Shown: positions 8,712 to 18,159 of the stretch, in pieces
How positions within the stretch are numbered: the first letter of the stretch is position 1
Layout of the letters: each line of letters begins with the position of its first letter
Origin: Pseudocitrobacter corydidari
GTDB taxonomy: Bacteria > Pseudomonadota > Gammaproteobacteria > Enterobacterales > Enterobacteriaceae
NCBI RefSeq assembly: GCF_021172065.1
Contig: NZ_CP087880.1
Location: forward strand, 558,001 to 622,000
Direction: 5' to 3'
Length of the DNA: 64,000 nucleotides
The notes under the pieces: generated by a model
What the model saw: the letters and a program-made list of their open reading frames with translations, nothing else
Databases searched by the model: none
Told to the model about the DNA's origin: nothing
Translations under genes and position numbers: made by a program

Positions 8712-9542
8712 TTAACGGCGGGTAGTGGAGGTGGCTTCGCTAAGGCTCCAGCACACTTCCGCTTTATTTTCACGAAGTGAGCCACAAAGCATCATGTACA
8801 GGCGAGAAAGATCGTTACTGTATACTCTGAAAGTATTACTTTTGATAACCAGGACGTACTGGTCGCTGCGACATTGCGGATTTAACGATTGTGCGTAATT
8901 CAGAATGCCCTTTTTTAAACTCTCGGTATCGGTGTTGTTCGGTAAAGGGACGGAGACCAGGACATTACAGTTTCCTGCTTCGCCGATATAAATTTCCCGA
9001 CGATCTTCCGGGCGATGCTGATACCAGAACGCGAGCGTCACGCAAAGCGCAAGTATTGCGCAGAAAAGTGTAATGATGGATAGGGTTTGAATTTTCCCCG
9101 AAGAGAGGTGCGCCTTTACCGCGTCAGACGGTGCTGCGGGAGAATCATTGTTTTTACTCATTGAAATATCATTAAAAATTTCAATGGGGGCATTCGTCTC
9201 AGGCTCGGGAAGCAGTTCAACCGTGACCTGCTGATGGAACATAAAACCCATCTTGGGTACGGTAGTGATGACCTCATCTTCCAGCCCGAGGTTACGGAGA
9301 ATTCGGCGCAGTTTGCTGATGCAATGGTTGAGGTTGTTATTACTGGAAACCATACCAAAGTCATCCCAGACTTTTTTAAATATTATCTCGCGGTTAATTA
9401 CTTCCCCTTGATGGCATGTGAGTAGTAATAATAATCGCTTAGTTGGGTTGGATATTTGTACCGCATCGTCGGGAGTGTCAGCCAGGAATAAGGTTCCAGA
9501 ATCTGCGTCAAAGATGACCTGTTTGTTAAATAAAAATCTCAT
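8712..9542 (-). CDS. membrane-anchored winged-helix regulator (CadC/ToxR-like)
   Basis: The 276-residue protein has three parts. Residues 1-105 form an OmpR-type winged helix as in CadC and ToxR (REIIFKKVWDDFGMVSSNNNLN followed by SKLRRILRNLG, ending KMGFMFH). Residues about 106-150 are a polar linker. One membrane segment covers about 151-173 (IQTLSIITLFCAILALCVTL), and about 100 residues are periplasmic with Cys at 192, 224, 253 and 264. There is no receiver domain, so signal and DNA binding would be joined through the membrane. It lies upstream of the fimbrial operon on the same strand, in its own terminated transcript, and probably controls the fimbriae. The signal is unknown; the periplasmic cysteines may form disulfides. 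Confidence 0.8.
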   Translation of the reverse strand: MRFLFNKQVIFDADSGTLFLADTPDDAVQISNPTKRLLLLLTCHQGEVINREIIFKKVWDDFGMVSSNNNLNHCISKLRRILRNLGLEDEVITTVPKMGFMFHQQVTVELLPEPETNAPIEIFNDISMSKNNDSPAAPSDAVKAHLSSGKIQTLSIITLFCAILALCVTLAFWYQHRPEDRREIYIGEAGNCNVLVSVPLPNNTDTESLKKGILNYAQSLNPQCRSDQYVLVIKSNTFRVYSNDLSRLYMMLCGSLRENKAEVCWSLSEATSTTRR

Positions 9543-10065
9543 AGTCAGAACTCGTTAAAGGTTTTTTCTTAATACAAAGAAGAATCATCTCCTTTTGGTG
9601 GTAAAACAGTGGAAAGTCTGGCTGTATATTTTAGATTGTAAAGTGCTCGGTTGATATCTTAAGTTCTGGTAAGTTCATAGATAGACAAAAATATCACATA
9701 TACGCCATTTGATGGCGTCATTTACTGTTTGTATGAAAAAATTAACATTTTTATGCGGTAAAAAAGAAAAGGTTAATCTGCTTTACGGATTAAATAAGAT
9801 TTTTCCATCAACAATAAGAGTTTAATTTTTAAGTTTTGTAAATTAATAAATCATGGATTTGAGTGGATTTGGCATATTTTAACTACTACGGCGACGAGAA
9901 AATATTCAAATTTGCCAGGTTAAATCTGAGAAAGCGTTTAAACTGAAAATTCATCATAGTAGAGGACCGGGAGGCTCGCTTGACGATAAAGGGAGAATTT
10001 AAGCATTACAGAAAGCGGCGCTTGCCAGAACCAGAAAAGGTGCCGCTTGCCACCCATAAAAGGAC
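9543..10065. other. AT-rich intergenic region at the right edge of the fimbrial insertion
   Basis: These 523 bases hold no gene that I can support. They are clearly more AT-rich than the flanking yehY gene. A small hairpin, ACGCCAT / ATGGCGT with a 3-base loop, lies at 9702-9718. The promoter of the CadC-like gene (leftward) and whatever now drives yehY (rightward) should be here, but I find no convincing -35/-10 pair. Confidence 0.5.
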
Positions 10066-11238
10066 ATGACCGCTTCGATGACGATACCTGCTTGCCACAA
10101 TCGCGTACAGTTTCTGCTTGTCCTGCTGATATCAGTAGCTGTGTGGTTACCTTTCGTGAGCTACGCACCGAACCGCCTTGTTTCAGGGGAATCACTTGCA
10201 TTGTGGCAGACCGGCGGGTTTCGTCCTCTGTGGCTGTTGGCGTTCCCGCTGCTGCTGCTGGTCCTGAGTTTTATTCCTGGCCGTGTTGCTATTCTCTCAA
10301 GCTTCGTGCTGGGGCAAGCGCTATTCACTCTGCTGGTGTGGGCCGTGGGAGAGGTAGCAAACACGCTTGCGTCAACGGGAAGTACCCTCGCGCGAACCTC
10401 TCCCGGAAGCGGACTCTGGCTTTGGATATTGCTGGCTTTACTTATTTGTAGCGATGCATTACGCCGGTTACGACTCAGCACGCTCTGGCGCTGGATCCTG
10501 CAAATCCAGATTTGGCTACTGCCGCTGTTGCTACTGTGGATGGGGCAGCTCGACCATCTCTCTTTGTTAAAAGAGTACGCCAATCGCCAGGATGTCTTTA
10601 ATGATGCGCTTGCGCAGCACCTGGTGCTGTTGTTCGGCACGCTGCTGCCCGGTCTTCTGATCGGCATTCCTTTAGGTCTGTGGTGCTGGCGCCGCCCGGC
10701 GCGTCAGACCAGGGTCTTTGCCATCCTTAATGTCATTCAAACCATTCCCTCCGTGGCCCTATTCGGCCTGCTGATTGCGCCCCTGGCTGGCCTCGCGCAA
10801 CAGTTTCCGTGGCTTGCACGTCTTGGCGTGGCGGGAACGGGCCTGACGCCAGCACTCATTGCGCTGGTGCTCTACGCGCTGTTACCACTGGTTCGCGGCG
10901 TAGTGGCGGGGATGCAGCAGGTGCCAGAGGATGTGCTGGAAAGCGCGCGGGCAATGGGCATGGGACGCGGGCAGCGTTTCTGGCAGGTGCAGCTTCCGCT
11001 GGCCTTGCCGGTTTTATTGCGCAGCCTGCGGGTGGTGGCGGTGCAAACGGTCGGCATGGCCGTTGTGGCGGCGTTGATTGGCGCGGGCGGCTTCGGCGCG
11101 CTGGTCTTTCAGGGGCTGCTCAGTAGTGCGCTGGATCTCGTATTACTGGGCGTGATCCCGGTGGTGGCGTTAGCGGTTATCACCGATGCGCTGTTTGGTT
11201 TGTGCATCGCGTTAGTAAAAGGAGAGCAGGGTGATTGA
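10066..11238 (+). CDS. yehY: osmoprotectant ABC transporter permease YehY
   Basis: This 390-residue inner-membrane protein has several N-terminal membrane segments and a C-terminal BPD-type permease domain. The [28 protein letters not shown] stretch contains the EAA-like loop that contacts the ATPase. The N-terminal [12 protein letters not shown] segment matches E. coli YehY (385 residues). With YehW, YehX and OsmF it imports glycine betaine. Two starts are possible, the ATG at 10066 or the ATG at 10078; neither is ideally spaced from AAAAGGA. The gene overlaps yehX by 8 bases. In E. coli osmF is directly upstream; here that place is taken by the fimbrial cluster. Confidence 0.9.
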   Translation: MTASMTIPACHNRVQFLLVLLISVAVWLPFVSYAPNRLVSGESLALWQTGGFRPLWLLAFPLLLLVLSFIPGRVAILSSFVLGQALFTLLVWAVGEVANTLASTGSTLARTSPGSGLWLWILLALLICSDALRRLRLSTLWRWILQIQIWLLPLLLLWMGQLDHLSLLKEYANRQDVFNDALAQHLVLLFGTLLPGLLIGIPLGLWCWRRPARQTRVFAILNVIQTIPSVALFGLLIAPLAGLAQQFPWLARLGVAGTGLTPALIALVLYALLPLVRGVVAGMQQVPEDVLESARAMGMGRGQRFWQVQLPLALPVLLRSLRVVAVQTVGMAVVAALIGAGGFGALVFQGLLSSALDLVLLGVIPVVALAVITDALFGLCIALVKGEQGD

Positions 11239-12178
11239 GTTTCAGCAGGTCAGTAAATATTTTGGCGACCGGGCAGCGGTAAAAGATCTCACTCTGCATT
11301 TCAAAGAGGGTGCCTTCACGGTGCTGATTGGTACCTCCGGCTCCGGGAAATCGACCACCCTGAAGATGATTAATCGCCTGGAAGCCCACGATAGCGGCAC
11401 CATCCGTTTCGCCGGTGAAGATATTCGCCAACAACCGCTGCTGGCGCTACGGCGGCGAATGGGCTATGCCATCCAGTCTATCGGCCTGTTTCCTCACTGG
11501 ACGGTGGCGCAGAATATCGCCACCGTACCGCAGCTGTTGAAGTGGCCGAAAGCGCGTACCCAGGCGCGTATTGATGAACTAATGGCGTTGCTGGGGCTTG
11601 AACCCGAGCTACGCGATCGCTATCCGCATCAGCTTTCCGGTGGGCAGCAGCAACGCGTCGGTGTGGCGCGCGCGCTGGCGGCAGATCCAGAAGTGTTGCT
11701 GATGGATGAACCCTTCGGCGCGCTGGACCCGGTGACGCGTGGCGCTCTCCAGCAGGAGATGCGTCGCATCCATCAGTTACTGGGGCGCACGATTGTTCTG
11801 GTGACGCACGATATCGATGAAGCCCTGCGCCTGGCGGACCATCTGATTTTGATGGATAACGGCGAAGTCGTACAGCAGGGTACGCCGCTGGAGATGCTCA
11901 CGCAGCCAGCCAATGCGTTTGTGCGAACCTTCTTTGGCCAAAGCGAGCTGGGTGTACGTCTGCTTTCGCTGCGTCAGGTTGGGGATTATCAGCGTCGCGA
12001 TGAAAGGGTGCCGGGTGAACCTCTGCGGATATCCATGTCGCTGCGAGAAGCGTTATCACAGTTTGTGGCGCAGCGGCGTCTGGCACTGCCTGTGGTGAAT
12101 GAAAACGGTGAGATTTGCGGGGCGCTGCACTTCGCCGATCTGCTGCGCGAGGAGGGCGACGGTGAGATTTCTGCGTGA
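11231..12178 (+). CDS. yehX: osmoprotectant ABC transporter ATP-binding protein YehX
   Basis: The 315-residue ATPase contains Walker [10 protein letters not shown] at 34-42, the signature LSGGQQQR at about 135-142 and Walker B VLLMDEP at about 155-161. The C-terminal region from about residue 255 resembles the regulatory CBS-type tail of OpuCA/ProV-like ATPases. It powers glycine betaine uptake with YehY and YehW. The start is a GTG with GGAG six bases upstream, inside the end of yehY. Its end overlaps yehW by 17 bases, so the three genes are translationally coupled. Confidence 0.93.
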   Translation: MIEFQQVSKYFGDRAAVKDLTLHFKEGAFTVLIGTSGSGKSTTLKMINRLEAHDSGTIRFAGEDIRQQPLLALRRRMGYAIQSIGLFPHWTVAQNIATVPQLLKWPKARTQARIDELMALLGLEPELRDRYPHQLSGGQQQRVGVARALAADPEVLLMDEPFGALDPVTRGALQQEMRRIHQLLGRTIVLVTHDIDEALRLADHLILMDNGEVVQQGTPLEMLTQPANAFVRTFFGQSELGVRLLSLRQVGDYQRRDERVPGEPLRISMSLREALSQFVAQRRLALPVVNENGEICGALHFADLLREEGDGEISA

Positions 12179-12899
12179 CCCTTTGCTCTGGCTTGTGCTG
12201 TTTTTCCTTGCGCTCTTAATCGGCTTGCCGCACAGCGAGCCCTTTTTTCATGCGCTGTTCCCGGAACAGTCACGCCCCCTCTATCAGCAGGAAAGCTTCG
12301 TCTCGTTGACGTTGGCGCATTTCTGGCTGGTGGGCGTCTCAAGCCTGGTGGCGATTGTGTTGGGCACTGGCGCAGGTATTGTGGTGACGCGTGACGCGGG
12401 GAAAGAGTTTCGCCCTCTGGTCGAGACCATCGCCGCAATGGGCCAAACATTCCCGCCCGTTGCCGTACTGGCGATTGCCGTTCCGGTGATGGGTTTTGGC
12501 CAGCAGCCAGCGATTATTGCATTAATTCTCTACGGGGTTTTACCGATTCTTCAGGGAACGCTTGCCGGGCTGGCATCCGTTCCCGCCGGGGTAAGCAGCG
12601 TTGCGCAAGGGATGGGGATGAGCAATGTTCAGCGGCTGCTGAAAGTTGAACTCCCGTTGGCCGCGCCGGTGATGCTGGCGGGTATTCGCACGTCGGTCAT
12701 TATTAACATCGGCACGGCAACAATCGCCTCGACCGTCGGCGCAAACACGTTGGGTACGCCGATTATCATTGGGCTAAGCGGTTTTAATACCGCCTATGTG
12801 TTGCAGGGCGCGGTACTGGTGGCGCTGGCGGCGGTCATCGTTGACCGCGCGTTTGAACGTCTGAGCCGCAGGCTTAGCCGATACCGCCGCGAACAATAA
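12162..12899 (+). CDS. yehW: osmoprotectant ABC transporter permease YehW
   Basis: This is the second membrane permease of the YehYXW importer, 245 residues if it starts at the GTG at 12162 ([10 protein letters not shown]). That start has GGAGG just upstream and aligns with the start of E. coli YehW (243 residues); an ATG 63 bases earlier would add an unrelated tail. The permease core includes [22 protein letters not shown] and the loop [21 protein letters not shown]. The last 26 bases overlap the small convergent gene yohO. Confidence 0.9.
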   Translation: MRFLRDPLLWLVLFFLALLIGLPHSEPFFHALFPEQSRPLYQQESFVSLTLAHFWLVGVSSLVAIVLGTGAGIVVTRDAGKEFRPLVETIAAMGQTFPPVAVLAIAVPVMGFGQQPAIIALILYGVLPILQGTLAGLASVPAGVSSVAQGMGMSNVQRLLKVELPLAAPVMLAGIRTSVIINIGTATIASTVGANTLGTPIIIGLSGFNTAYVLQGAVLVALAAVIVDRAFERLSRRLSRYRREQ

Positions 12900-12987
12900 A
12901 TGAGTAGCCGGCGAGCATCACGCCGCCAATTCCGCTGACGGCCATGAACAGAAATAGCGCCACGACGGCAAGTTTAGCTGGCTTCAT
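12874..12987 (-). CDS. yohO: small membrane protein YohO
   Basis: The 37-residue frame begins [19 protein letters not shown] and continues [18 protein letters not shown]. It is a single membrane helix with a basic N-terminus and the [10 protein letters not shown] core of E. coli YohO (35 residues). The ribosome site AAGGAGCAC precedes the ATG. It lies between mlrA and yehW as in E. coli, and its 3' end runs into yehW from the other strand. Function is unknown. Confidence 0.88.
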   Translation of the reverse strand: MKPAKLAVVALFLFMAVSGIGGVMLAGYSFIVRGGIG

Positions 12988-13046
12988 AGTGTGCTCCTTA
13001 TGTTAATTAAAGGATTATACTGCGAAGCATGCTTGTTAATGAACCA

Positions 13047-13778
13047 TTAATTTGTACACAAACGAATCGCGTAGCCCTGCTCCTGCCAGCGTTGAATCTG
13101 TAAGGCCTGCTGCGGAGCGGAAACGGCGCCGCACCACACCAGTAATGTCTGTTCCGGAAAGAGGCCCGGTTGCAGTTGCGGCAGCGAATGTGCCAGCACA
13201 TCAACCCGCCAGCCCTGTTCGCAGGCGACCCAGCCCTCCAGCCATAATGGCGTGATATCGTTAACGTTCCAGCCGACCACCAGCGCATCATGGCCCGGTT
13301 TTTTTCGTGATGCAGCGAGGATAAGCGCAATAGTATTGATCAGTACCCCATCCAGAATGCCCAGCATGGCGCAGAACGTTGACTGCGAACCGGCCAGACG
13401 CTGGCGCAATGGGGTGATGAGTTGATTTACCAGCGTGCGCGCGGGATAGTGACGCGTGCTCTCTTTCAGCCACTGGCGTAACCGATCGATGCGTCCGCTT
13501 TGCAGGTAGCGCAGCACTTCCTCCTGGCGCTCCCGCCAGTCCTGTTGTTGCTCCTTACTGCCTTCAATCAACAGCTTTTTAACTTTGCTGACCTGAACGC
13601 CCGTATCCACCCAGCGTTTAATTTCGCGGATGCGTTCGATATCGGAATCGGTGAATAAACGGTGCCCGCCGTCGGTACGCTGGGGCTTAAGCAGATCATA
13701 GCGACGCTGCCACGCGCGGAGCGTCACCGGGTTGATATCACACAGCTGCGCCACCTCGCCAATTGTATACCACGCCAT
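13047..13778 (-). CDS. mlrA: MerR-family regulator MlrA
   Basis: The protein has 243 residues, the same as E. coli MlrA. The N-terminal MerR helix-turn-helix starts MAWYTIGEVAQLCDINPVTLRAWQRR, followed by the HRLFTDSDIERI wing. The rest replaces the usual MerR effector domain with a B12-binding-like fold of unknown ligand. MlrA activates csgD together with RpoS and so promotes curli and biofilm matrix. It faces btsS divergently across about 210 bases. Confidence 0.93.
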   Translation of the reverse strand: MAWYTIGEVAQLCDINPVTLRAWQRRYDLLKPQRTDGGHRLFTDSDIERIREIKRWVDTGVQVSKVKKLLIEGSKEQQQDWRERQEEVLRYLQSGRIDRLRQWLKESTRHYPARTLVNQLITPLRQRLAGSQSTFCAMLGILDGVLINTIALILAASRKKPGHDALVVGWNVNDITPLWLEGWVACEQGWRVDVLAHSLPQLQPGLFPEQTLLVWCGAVSAPQQALQIQRWQEQGYAIRLCTN

Positions 13779-13988
13779 GATAACTCCCTGGATGAATATA
13801 TCCTTTTAACTGTAGGTCGGGTTTTCCGCCTTGCCCTGTGGTGATGGTTTTTTAGGCATTACTTAACCGACGGAGAGATTAAAAATGTGATTCTGGCCGC
13901 TATTTCAGCTTTTTTTGCATAGCTTCAAAGAAAGTTATGTTCACTCGGTGTATGTTACGCAGCTTCATAGGTCTTGTGGTTTTCGGGT

Positions 13989-15674
13989 ATGTACGAATTT
14001 GATCTGGTGTTGCTGCTGCTTCAGCAGATGTGTGTGTTTCTGGTCATAGCGTGGCTGATGAGCAAAACGCGCCTGTTCATCCCGCTCATGCAGGTGACCG
14101 TGCGCCTGCCGCATAAACTGCTGTGCTACGTGACCTTCTCGATTTTCTGCATCCTCGGCACCTATTTTGGCCTGCACATCGAAGACTCTATCGCCAACAC
14201 GCGCGCCATTGGCGCCGTGATGGGGGGCCTGCTTGGCGGGCCGGTGGTCGGGGGCTTAGTGGGGCTAACCGGCGGCTTGCATCGCTACTCAATGGGCGGC
14301 ATGACCGCGCTGAGCTGTATGATCTCCACCATCGTCGAAGGCCTGCTGGGCGGATTGGTTCACAGTATGCTGGTGAAACGAGGCCGCCCGGACAAAGTTT
14401 TCAGCCCGTGGACCGCCGGGGCGATTACCTTCTTCGCCGAACTGGTGCAGATGCTGATCATTCTGTTGATTGCGCGTCCGTTCCAGGATGCCTTTCACCT
14501 GGTGCAAAGCATTGCCGCGCCGATGATGGTGACCAACACCGTCGGGGCCGCGCTGTTTATGCGTATTCTGCTCGACAAGCGTGCGATGTTTGAAAAATAC
14601 ACCTCGGCATTTTCCGCCACAGCGCTGAAAGTGGCGGCATCGACGGAAGGGATTTTGCGTCAGGGGTTTAACGAAGAGAACAGCATGAAGGTGGCGCAGG
14701 TGCTGATCAAGGAACTGGATATTGGCGCGGTGGCGATTACCGATCGTGAACGCCTGTTGGCTTTTACCGGGATCGGGGAAGATCACCATCTCCCCGGCAA
14801 GCCTATCTCTTCCAGTTATACCCAAAAGGCGATTGAAACCGGCGAGGTGGTGTATGCGGACGGTAACGAAGTGCCGTATCGCTGCTCGATTCATCCGCAG
14901 TGTAAGCTCGGCTCAACGCTGGTTATTCCCCTGCGCGGTGAGAACCAGCGCATTATTGGCACCATTAAATTGTATGAAGCCAAAAATCGCCTGTTTAGCT
15001 CGATCAACCGCACCCTGGGTGAGGGGATCGCCCAACTGCTGTCGGCGCAAATTCTGGCGGGGCAGTATGAGCGGCAAAAAGCGCTGCTCACCCAGTCGGA
15101 AATCAAACTGCTGCATGCGCAGGTGAACCCGCACTTCCTGTTTAACGCACTTAACACCCTGAAAGCGGTGATTCGCCGCGACAGCGAACAGGCAAGCCAG
15201 CTTGTGCAGTATCTTTCGACATTTTTCCGCAAGAATCTGAAACGCCCGTCGGAGATTGTGACGCTGGCCGATGAAATTGAGCATGTGAATGCGTATCTGC
15301 AAATTGAGAAGGCGCGTTTTCAGGAAAATTTACAGGTTCAACTGCATGTGCCCGAAGAGCTGGCGCATGTCCGGCTTCCGGCCTTCACGCTGCAACCCAT
15401 TGTTGAGAATGCCATTAAGCACGGCACATCGCAGCTGTTGAGCGTGGGCGAAATTTGTATCAACGCCAGCCGTGACGGGCAACACCTCTTGCTGGCGATT
15501 GAAGACAACGCCGGGCTGTATCAACCGGACGCACAGGCCAGTGGGCTGGGTATGAGCCTCGTGGATAAGCGCCTGCGCACGCGTTTTGGTGATGACTGCG
15601 GGATCAACGTTGCCTGCGAACCCGATATTTTCACCCGTATCACCCTAAGGCTGCCTCTGGAGGAGAACGCATGA
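13989..15674 (+). CDS. btsS: pyruvate-sensing histidine kinase BtsS (YehU)
   Basis: The 561-residue length equals E. coli BtsS when the ATG at 13989 is used. It has an LytS-type membrane domain (5TM-5TMR, residues about 1-190, including [21 protein letters not shown]), a GAF-like domain (about 220-350), and a kinase domain with the phosphorylated His in [11 protein letters not shown] (His382) and the ATP-site segment [10 protein letters not shown]. In E. coli it senses extracellular pyruvate and with BtsR activates the pyruvate/H+ symporter gene btsT. It overlaps btsR by four bases. Confidence 0.95.
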   Translation: MYEFDLVLLLLQQMCVFLVIAWLMSKTRLFIPLMQVTVRLPHKLLCYVTFSIFCILGTYFGLHIEDSIANTRAIGAVMGGLLGGPVVGGLVGLTGGLHRYSMGGMTALSCMISTIVEGLLGGLVHSMLVKRGRPDKVFSPWTAGAITFFAELVQMLIILLIARPFQDAFHLVQSIAAPMMVTNTVGAALFMRILLDKRAMFEKYTSAFSATALKVAASTEGILRQGFNEENSMKVAQVLIKELDIGAVAITDRERLLAFTGIGEDHHLPGKPISSSYTQKAIETGEVVYADGNEVPYRCSIHPQCKLGSTLVIPLRGENQRIIGTIKLYEAKNRLFSSINRTLGEGIAQLLSAQILAGQYERQKALLTQSEIKLLHAQVNPHFLFNALNTLKAVIRRDSEQASQLVQYLSTFFRKNLKRPSEIVTLADEIEHVNAYLQIEKARFQENLQVQLHVPEELAHVRLPAFTLQPIVENAIKHGTSQLLSVGEICINASRDGQHLLLAIEDNAGLYQPDAQASGLGMSLVDKRLRTRFGDDCGINVACEPDIFTRITLRLPLEENA

Positions 15675-16390
15675 TTAAAGTGCTGATTGTCGATGATGAA
15701 CCGTTGGCGCGGGAGAATTTGCGGGTACTGTTGCAGGCGCAGCCGGATGTCGAGATTGTCGGCGAGTGCGGTAACGCAGTGGAAGCGATTGGCGCGGTGC
15801 ATAAGCTTCATCCCGACGTGCTGTTCCTTGATATCCAGATGCCGCGTATCAGCGGGCTGGAGATGGTCGGTATGCTCGACCCGGAACACCGTCCATACAT
15901 CGTTTTCCTGACCGCGTTCGACGAGTACGCGGTTAAAGCTTTTGAAGAGCATGCGTTTGATTATCTCCTTAAGCCAATTGAAGAGAAACGGCTGGAGAAA
16001 ACCCTCACGCGTTTGCGTCAGGAACGTAATGCGCAGGATATCTCCGCGCTCACTGAGAATCAGGAAGCGCTGAAATTCATTCCCTGTTCCGGGCATAGCC
16101 GCATCTGGCTGTTGCAAATGGATGATGTGGCGTTTGTCAGCAGCCGCATGAGCGGCGTTTACGTCACCAATCACGAAGGGAAAGAAGGGTTCACCGAGCT
16201 GACGTTAAGAACGCTTGAACAGCGCACGCCGCTGCTGCGTTGCCATCGACAGTACCTCGTCAACATGGCGCATCTGCAGGAGATCCGCCTGGAAGACAAT
16301 GGCCAGGCCGAACTGCTGCTGCGCAACGGGCAAACCGTGCCGGTCAGCCGACGTTACTTAAAAAGCCTGAAAGAGGCGTTGGGCCTGTAA
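15671..16390 (+). CDS. btsR: LytTR response regulator BtsR (YehT)
   Basis: The 239-residue protein has a receiver domain (residues 1-120) with acidic pocket VDDEP and phosphoacceptor Asp54 in FLDIQMP, then a LytTR DNA-binding domain (about 135-239) with the [10 protein letters not shown] segment. It is the partner of BtsS, translated from an ATG that overlaps the btsS stop. It regulates btsT in E. coli. Confidence 0.95.
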   Translation: MIKVLIVDDEPLARENLRVLLQAQPDVEIVGECGNAVEAIGAVHKLHPDVLFLDIQMPRISGLEMVGMLDPEHRPYIVFLTAFDEYAVKAFEEHAFDYLLKPIEEKRLEKTLTRLRQERNAQDISALTENQEALKFIPCSGHSRIWLLQMDDVAFVSSRMSGVYVTNHEGKEGFTELTLRTLEQRTPLLRCHRQYLVNMAHLQEIRLEDNGQAELLLRNGQTVPVSRRYLKSLKEALGL

Positions 16391-16435
16391 ATCGTGTTAA
16401 ACTAGCCGACCGCATTTTTCATTACCGAAGGCACT

Positions 16436-16906
16436 ATGGTCAGTAACGATATTTTACGTAGCGTGCGCTACATCCTGAAAATGAACAATCAAGATCTGCT
16501 GCGTATTTTTGCGCTGAGCGACACCGTGGTCACCGCCGAGCAGCTGGCACCCTGGTTGCGCAAAGAAGATGAAGAGGGGTTTGTACGCTGCCCGGATATT
16601 ATGCTGTCCTGCTTCCTGAACGGGCTGATTTACGAAAAACGCGGCCGCGATGAATCTGCGCCCGCGCTGGCGGTTGAACGTCGCGTAAACAACAACATCA
16701 TGCTCAAAAAGCTGCGCATCGCCTTTTCCCTGAAAACGGATGACATCCTCGCCATTCTGACCGAACAGAAATTCCGCGTCTCGATGCCGGAAATCACCGC
16801 CATGATGCGCGCGCCAGACCACAAAAACTTCCGCGAATGCGGCGACCAGTTCCTGCGTTATTTCCTGCGCGGCCTGGCGGTACGTGAGCACGCGGCGAAA
16901 AGCTGA
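16436..16906 (+). CDS. yehS: DUF1456 protein YehS
   Basis: This 156-residue cytosolic protein is made of two similar halves: VRYILKMNNQDLLRIFAL with FLNGLIYEKRG, and LRIAFSLKTDDILAILT with FLRGLAVREH. This is the double DUF1456 arrangement of E. coli YehS (156 residues). It follows btsR by 45 bases and may be cotranscribed. Function is unknown. Confidence 0.92.
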   Translation: MVSNDILRSVRYILKMNNQDLLRIFALSDTVVTAEQLAPWLRKEDEEGFVRCPDIMLSCFLNGLIYEKRGRDESAPALAVERRVNNNIMLKKLRIAFSLKTDDILAILTEQKFRVSMPEITAMMRAPDHKNFRECGDQFLRYFLRGLAVREHAAKS

Positions 16907-16930
16907 TTACGCTTGCTGAGGTGATTACAG

Positions 16931-16965
16931 CGATTATTCGACTCATTTTTTGAGTCGAATAATCG
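16931..16965. repeat. perfect 15-bp inverted repeat after yehS
   Basis: CGATTATTCGACTCA at 16931-16945 and its exact complement at 16951-16965 are separated by TTTTT. It could be a terminator for yehS or for the convergent yehR-like gene, but it is AT-rich and has no T-run after the stem. Its perfection is unusual. Confidence 0.7.
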
Positions 16966-16994
16966 ATAAAAGAGTGGATACCTTTACCTGCCTA

Positions 16995-17504
16995 CTACTG
17001 CTTCTTAAATCCCTGTTTTAGCACCATCTTCTCGGACAACAGCATAGAAAGATACTGCGCATTGCAATCGGTCAATGATGTGCCAGGGAGTTTACACAGC
17101 TCGCTGATATTGGCTTTGGTGTAATCAACGGTGATGTTCTCTGTAACATAATCATCCTGGTAATTAATGGTCTCTGTCACACCCGTCGTATTCTTATACG
17201 CATTACTGATCTGCTCAAATCGCCGCTGCGCTTCTTCTTTGTTGTTTACGCCTGCGCTTGCGTAGGTCATTTTGTTATCGACGTCCTGGCGCAGGACGAC
17301 ATCCCCTTTGTAGTAATAGGTCACTTTCACCTCAACGCCATTTACGGCGTTAAAGAACGTGGCTTTTTCCTCTGGCGTATTGCTGGCGGCAATGCTCTGG
17401 ACATAGGTCTGCGGCTCTTTCGGGGTATCTTTGTTGTCGCAGCCAAACAGGCTGCCAGCCAGGCAGAGGGTAATCAGTGTGAGGGTGGGGCGGAGTTTGC
17501 GCAT
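16995..17504 (-). CDS. yehR: DUF1307 lipoprotein YehR
   Basis: This 169-residue protein has a lipoprotein signal: LCLAGSLFGC places the lipidated Cys at residue 22. Next are a short linker and the DUF1307 body (VNGVEVKVTYYYKGDVVLRQDVD, KEEAQRRFEQISNAYKNTTGV, NITVDYTKANI). The fold and spacing match E. coli YehR (153 residues), next to yehS as in E. coli. It is expected to be anchored in a membrane facing the periplasm. Function is unknown. A related gene lies directly upstream, at 17554-18033. Confidence 0.8.
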   Translation of the reverse strand: MRKLRPTLTLITLCLAGSLFGCDNKDTPKEPQTYVQSIAASNTPEEKATFFNAVNGVEVKVTYYYKGDVVLRQDVDNKMTYASAGVNNKEEAQRRFEQISNAYKNTTGVTETINYQDDYVTENITVDYTKANISELCKLPGTSLTDCNAQYLSMLLSEKMVLKQGFKKQ

Positions 17505-17553
17505 AAGAGTTCCTTGTATACTCAGCGATGTATTATCGTTCGCTCGCCGATGG

Positions 17554-18033
17554 CTATTTAATTTCCTGATAGCCGCTGGCTAAAAGCTGTTCTTCCGATT
17601 CGCTCATGGTTATTTTGGTGTCACTATCCCCGGAAATTGTCACGCCTTCCGCTTGCTGAAGTTCACGCAACTCTTTACCGCCCATGACCGTTAAATCCAG
17701 CGTGCGGGTATGAATCAGATAAGTATCGTAAAATTCCATTTTGTCGTCCACGCCCTTTATCGCATTGAACAGCGTATTTAAGGGAAGAAAGTATCTCTCG
17801 GCTTGTTCCTTATTCGACACTCGAAGCACGCTGTAGGATTGCCGACTGACTACCACCTGGCGCAGCACAATGTCATCCTCAAAATAATAGGTTTGTACCC
17901 TCTCTGCGCTACGGTCAACACGTTTAAAGCTTCTGCTTTGAGTGCGATCGTGGAAAATAACGAAGCTGGCAACCAGGAACATGAAGAGAATGGCGATACT
18001 GGCGAAGATAATGTGTGTTCTGCGGGTGTTCAT
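17554..18033 (-). CDS. DUF1307-like membrane-anchored paralogue of YehR
   Basis: This 159-residue protein has one N-terminal membrane helix (IIFASIAILFMFLVASFVIF, residues about 9-28) and no lipobox Cys. The following domain matches the YehR body in order: VQTYYFEDDIVLRQVV, SNKEQAERYFLPLNTLF, GVDDKMEFYDTY, TLDLTVM. The stop is 50 bases before the yehR-like start, so both could share a transcript. I read it as a diverged duplicate tethered by a helix instead of a lipid. Function is unknown. Confidence 0.72.
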   Translation of the reverse strand: MNTRRTHIIFASIAILFMFLVASFVIFHDRTQSRSFKRVDRSAERVQTYYFEDDIVLRQVVVSRQSYSVLRVSNKEQAERYFLPLNTLFNAIKGVDDKMEFYDTYLIHTRTLDLTVMGGKELRELQQAEGVTISGDSDTKITMSESEEQLLASGYQEIK

Positions 18034-18121
18034 GTCGCGATCTCTGACATTGCTGGATATGCGCGAATGCTATCAGAGAAAATGCAGGAATAATGGAAGC
18101 CGGGGACTTTTCAGAATACAT

Positions 18122-18147
18122 AAAAAAAGCGCTGCCGGAGCAGCGCT
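18122..18147 (-). terminator. metG terminator
   Basis: On the minus strand AGCGCTG and CAGCGCT form a 7-bp stem around CTCCGG, extended by A-T pairs and followed by a run of T. It lies just past the metG stop. Confidence 0.85.
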
Positions 18148-18159
18148 TTATGCGGAAGG

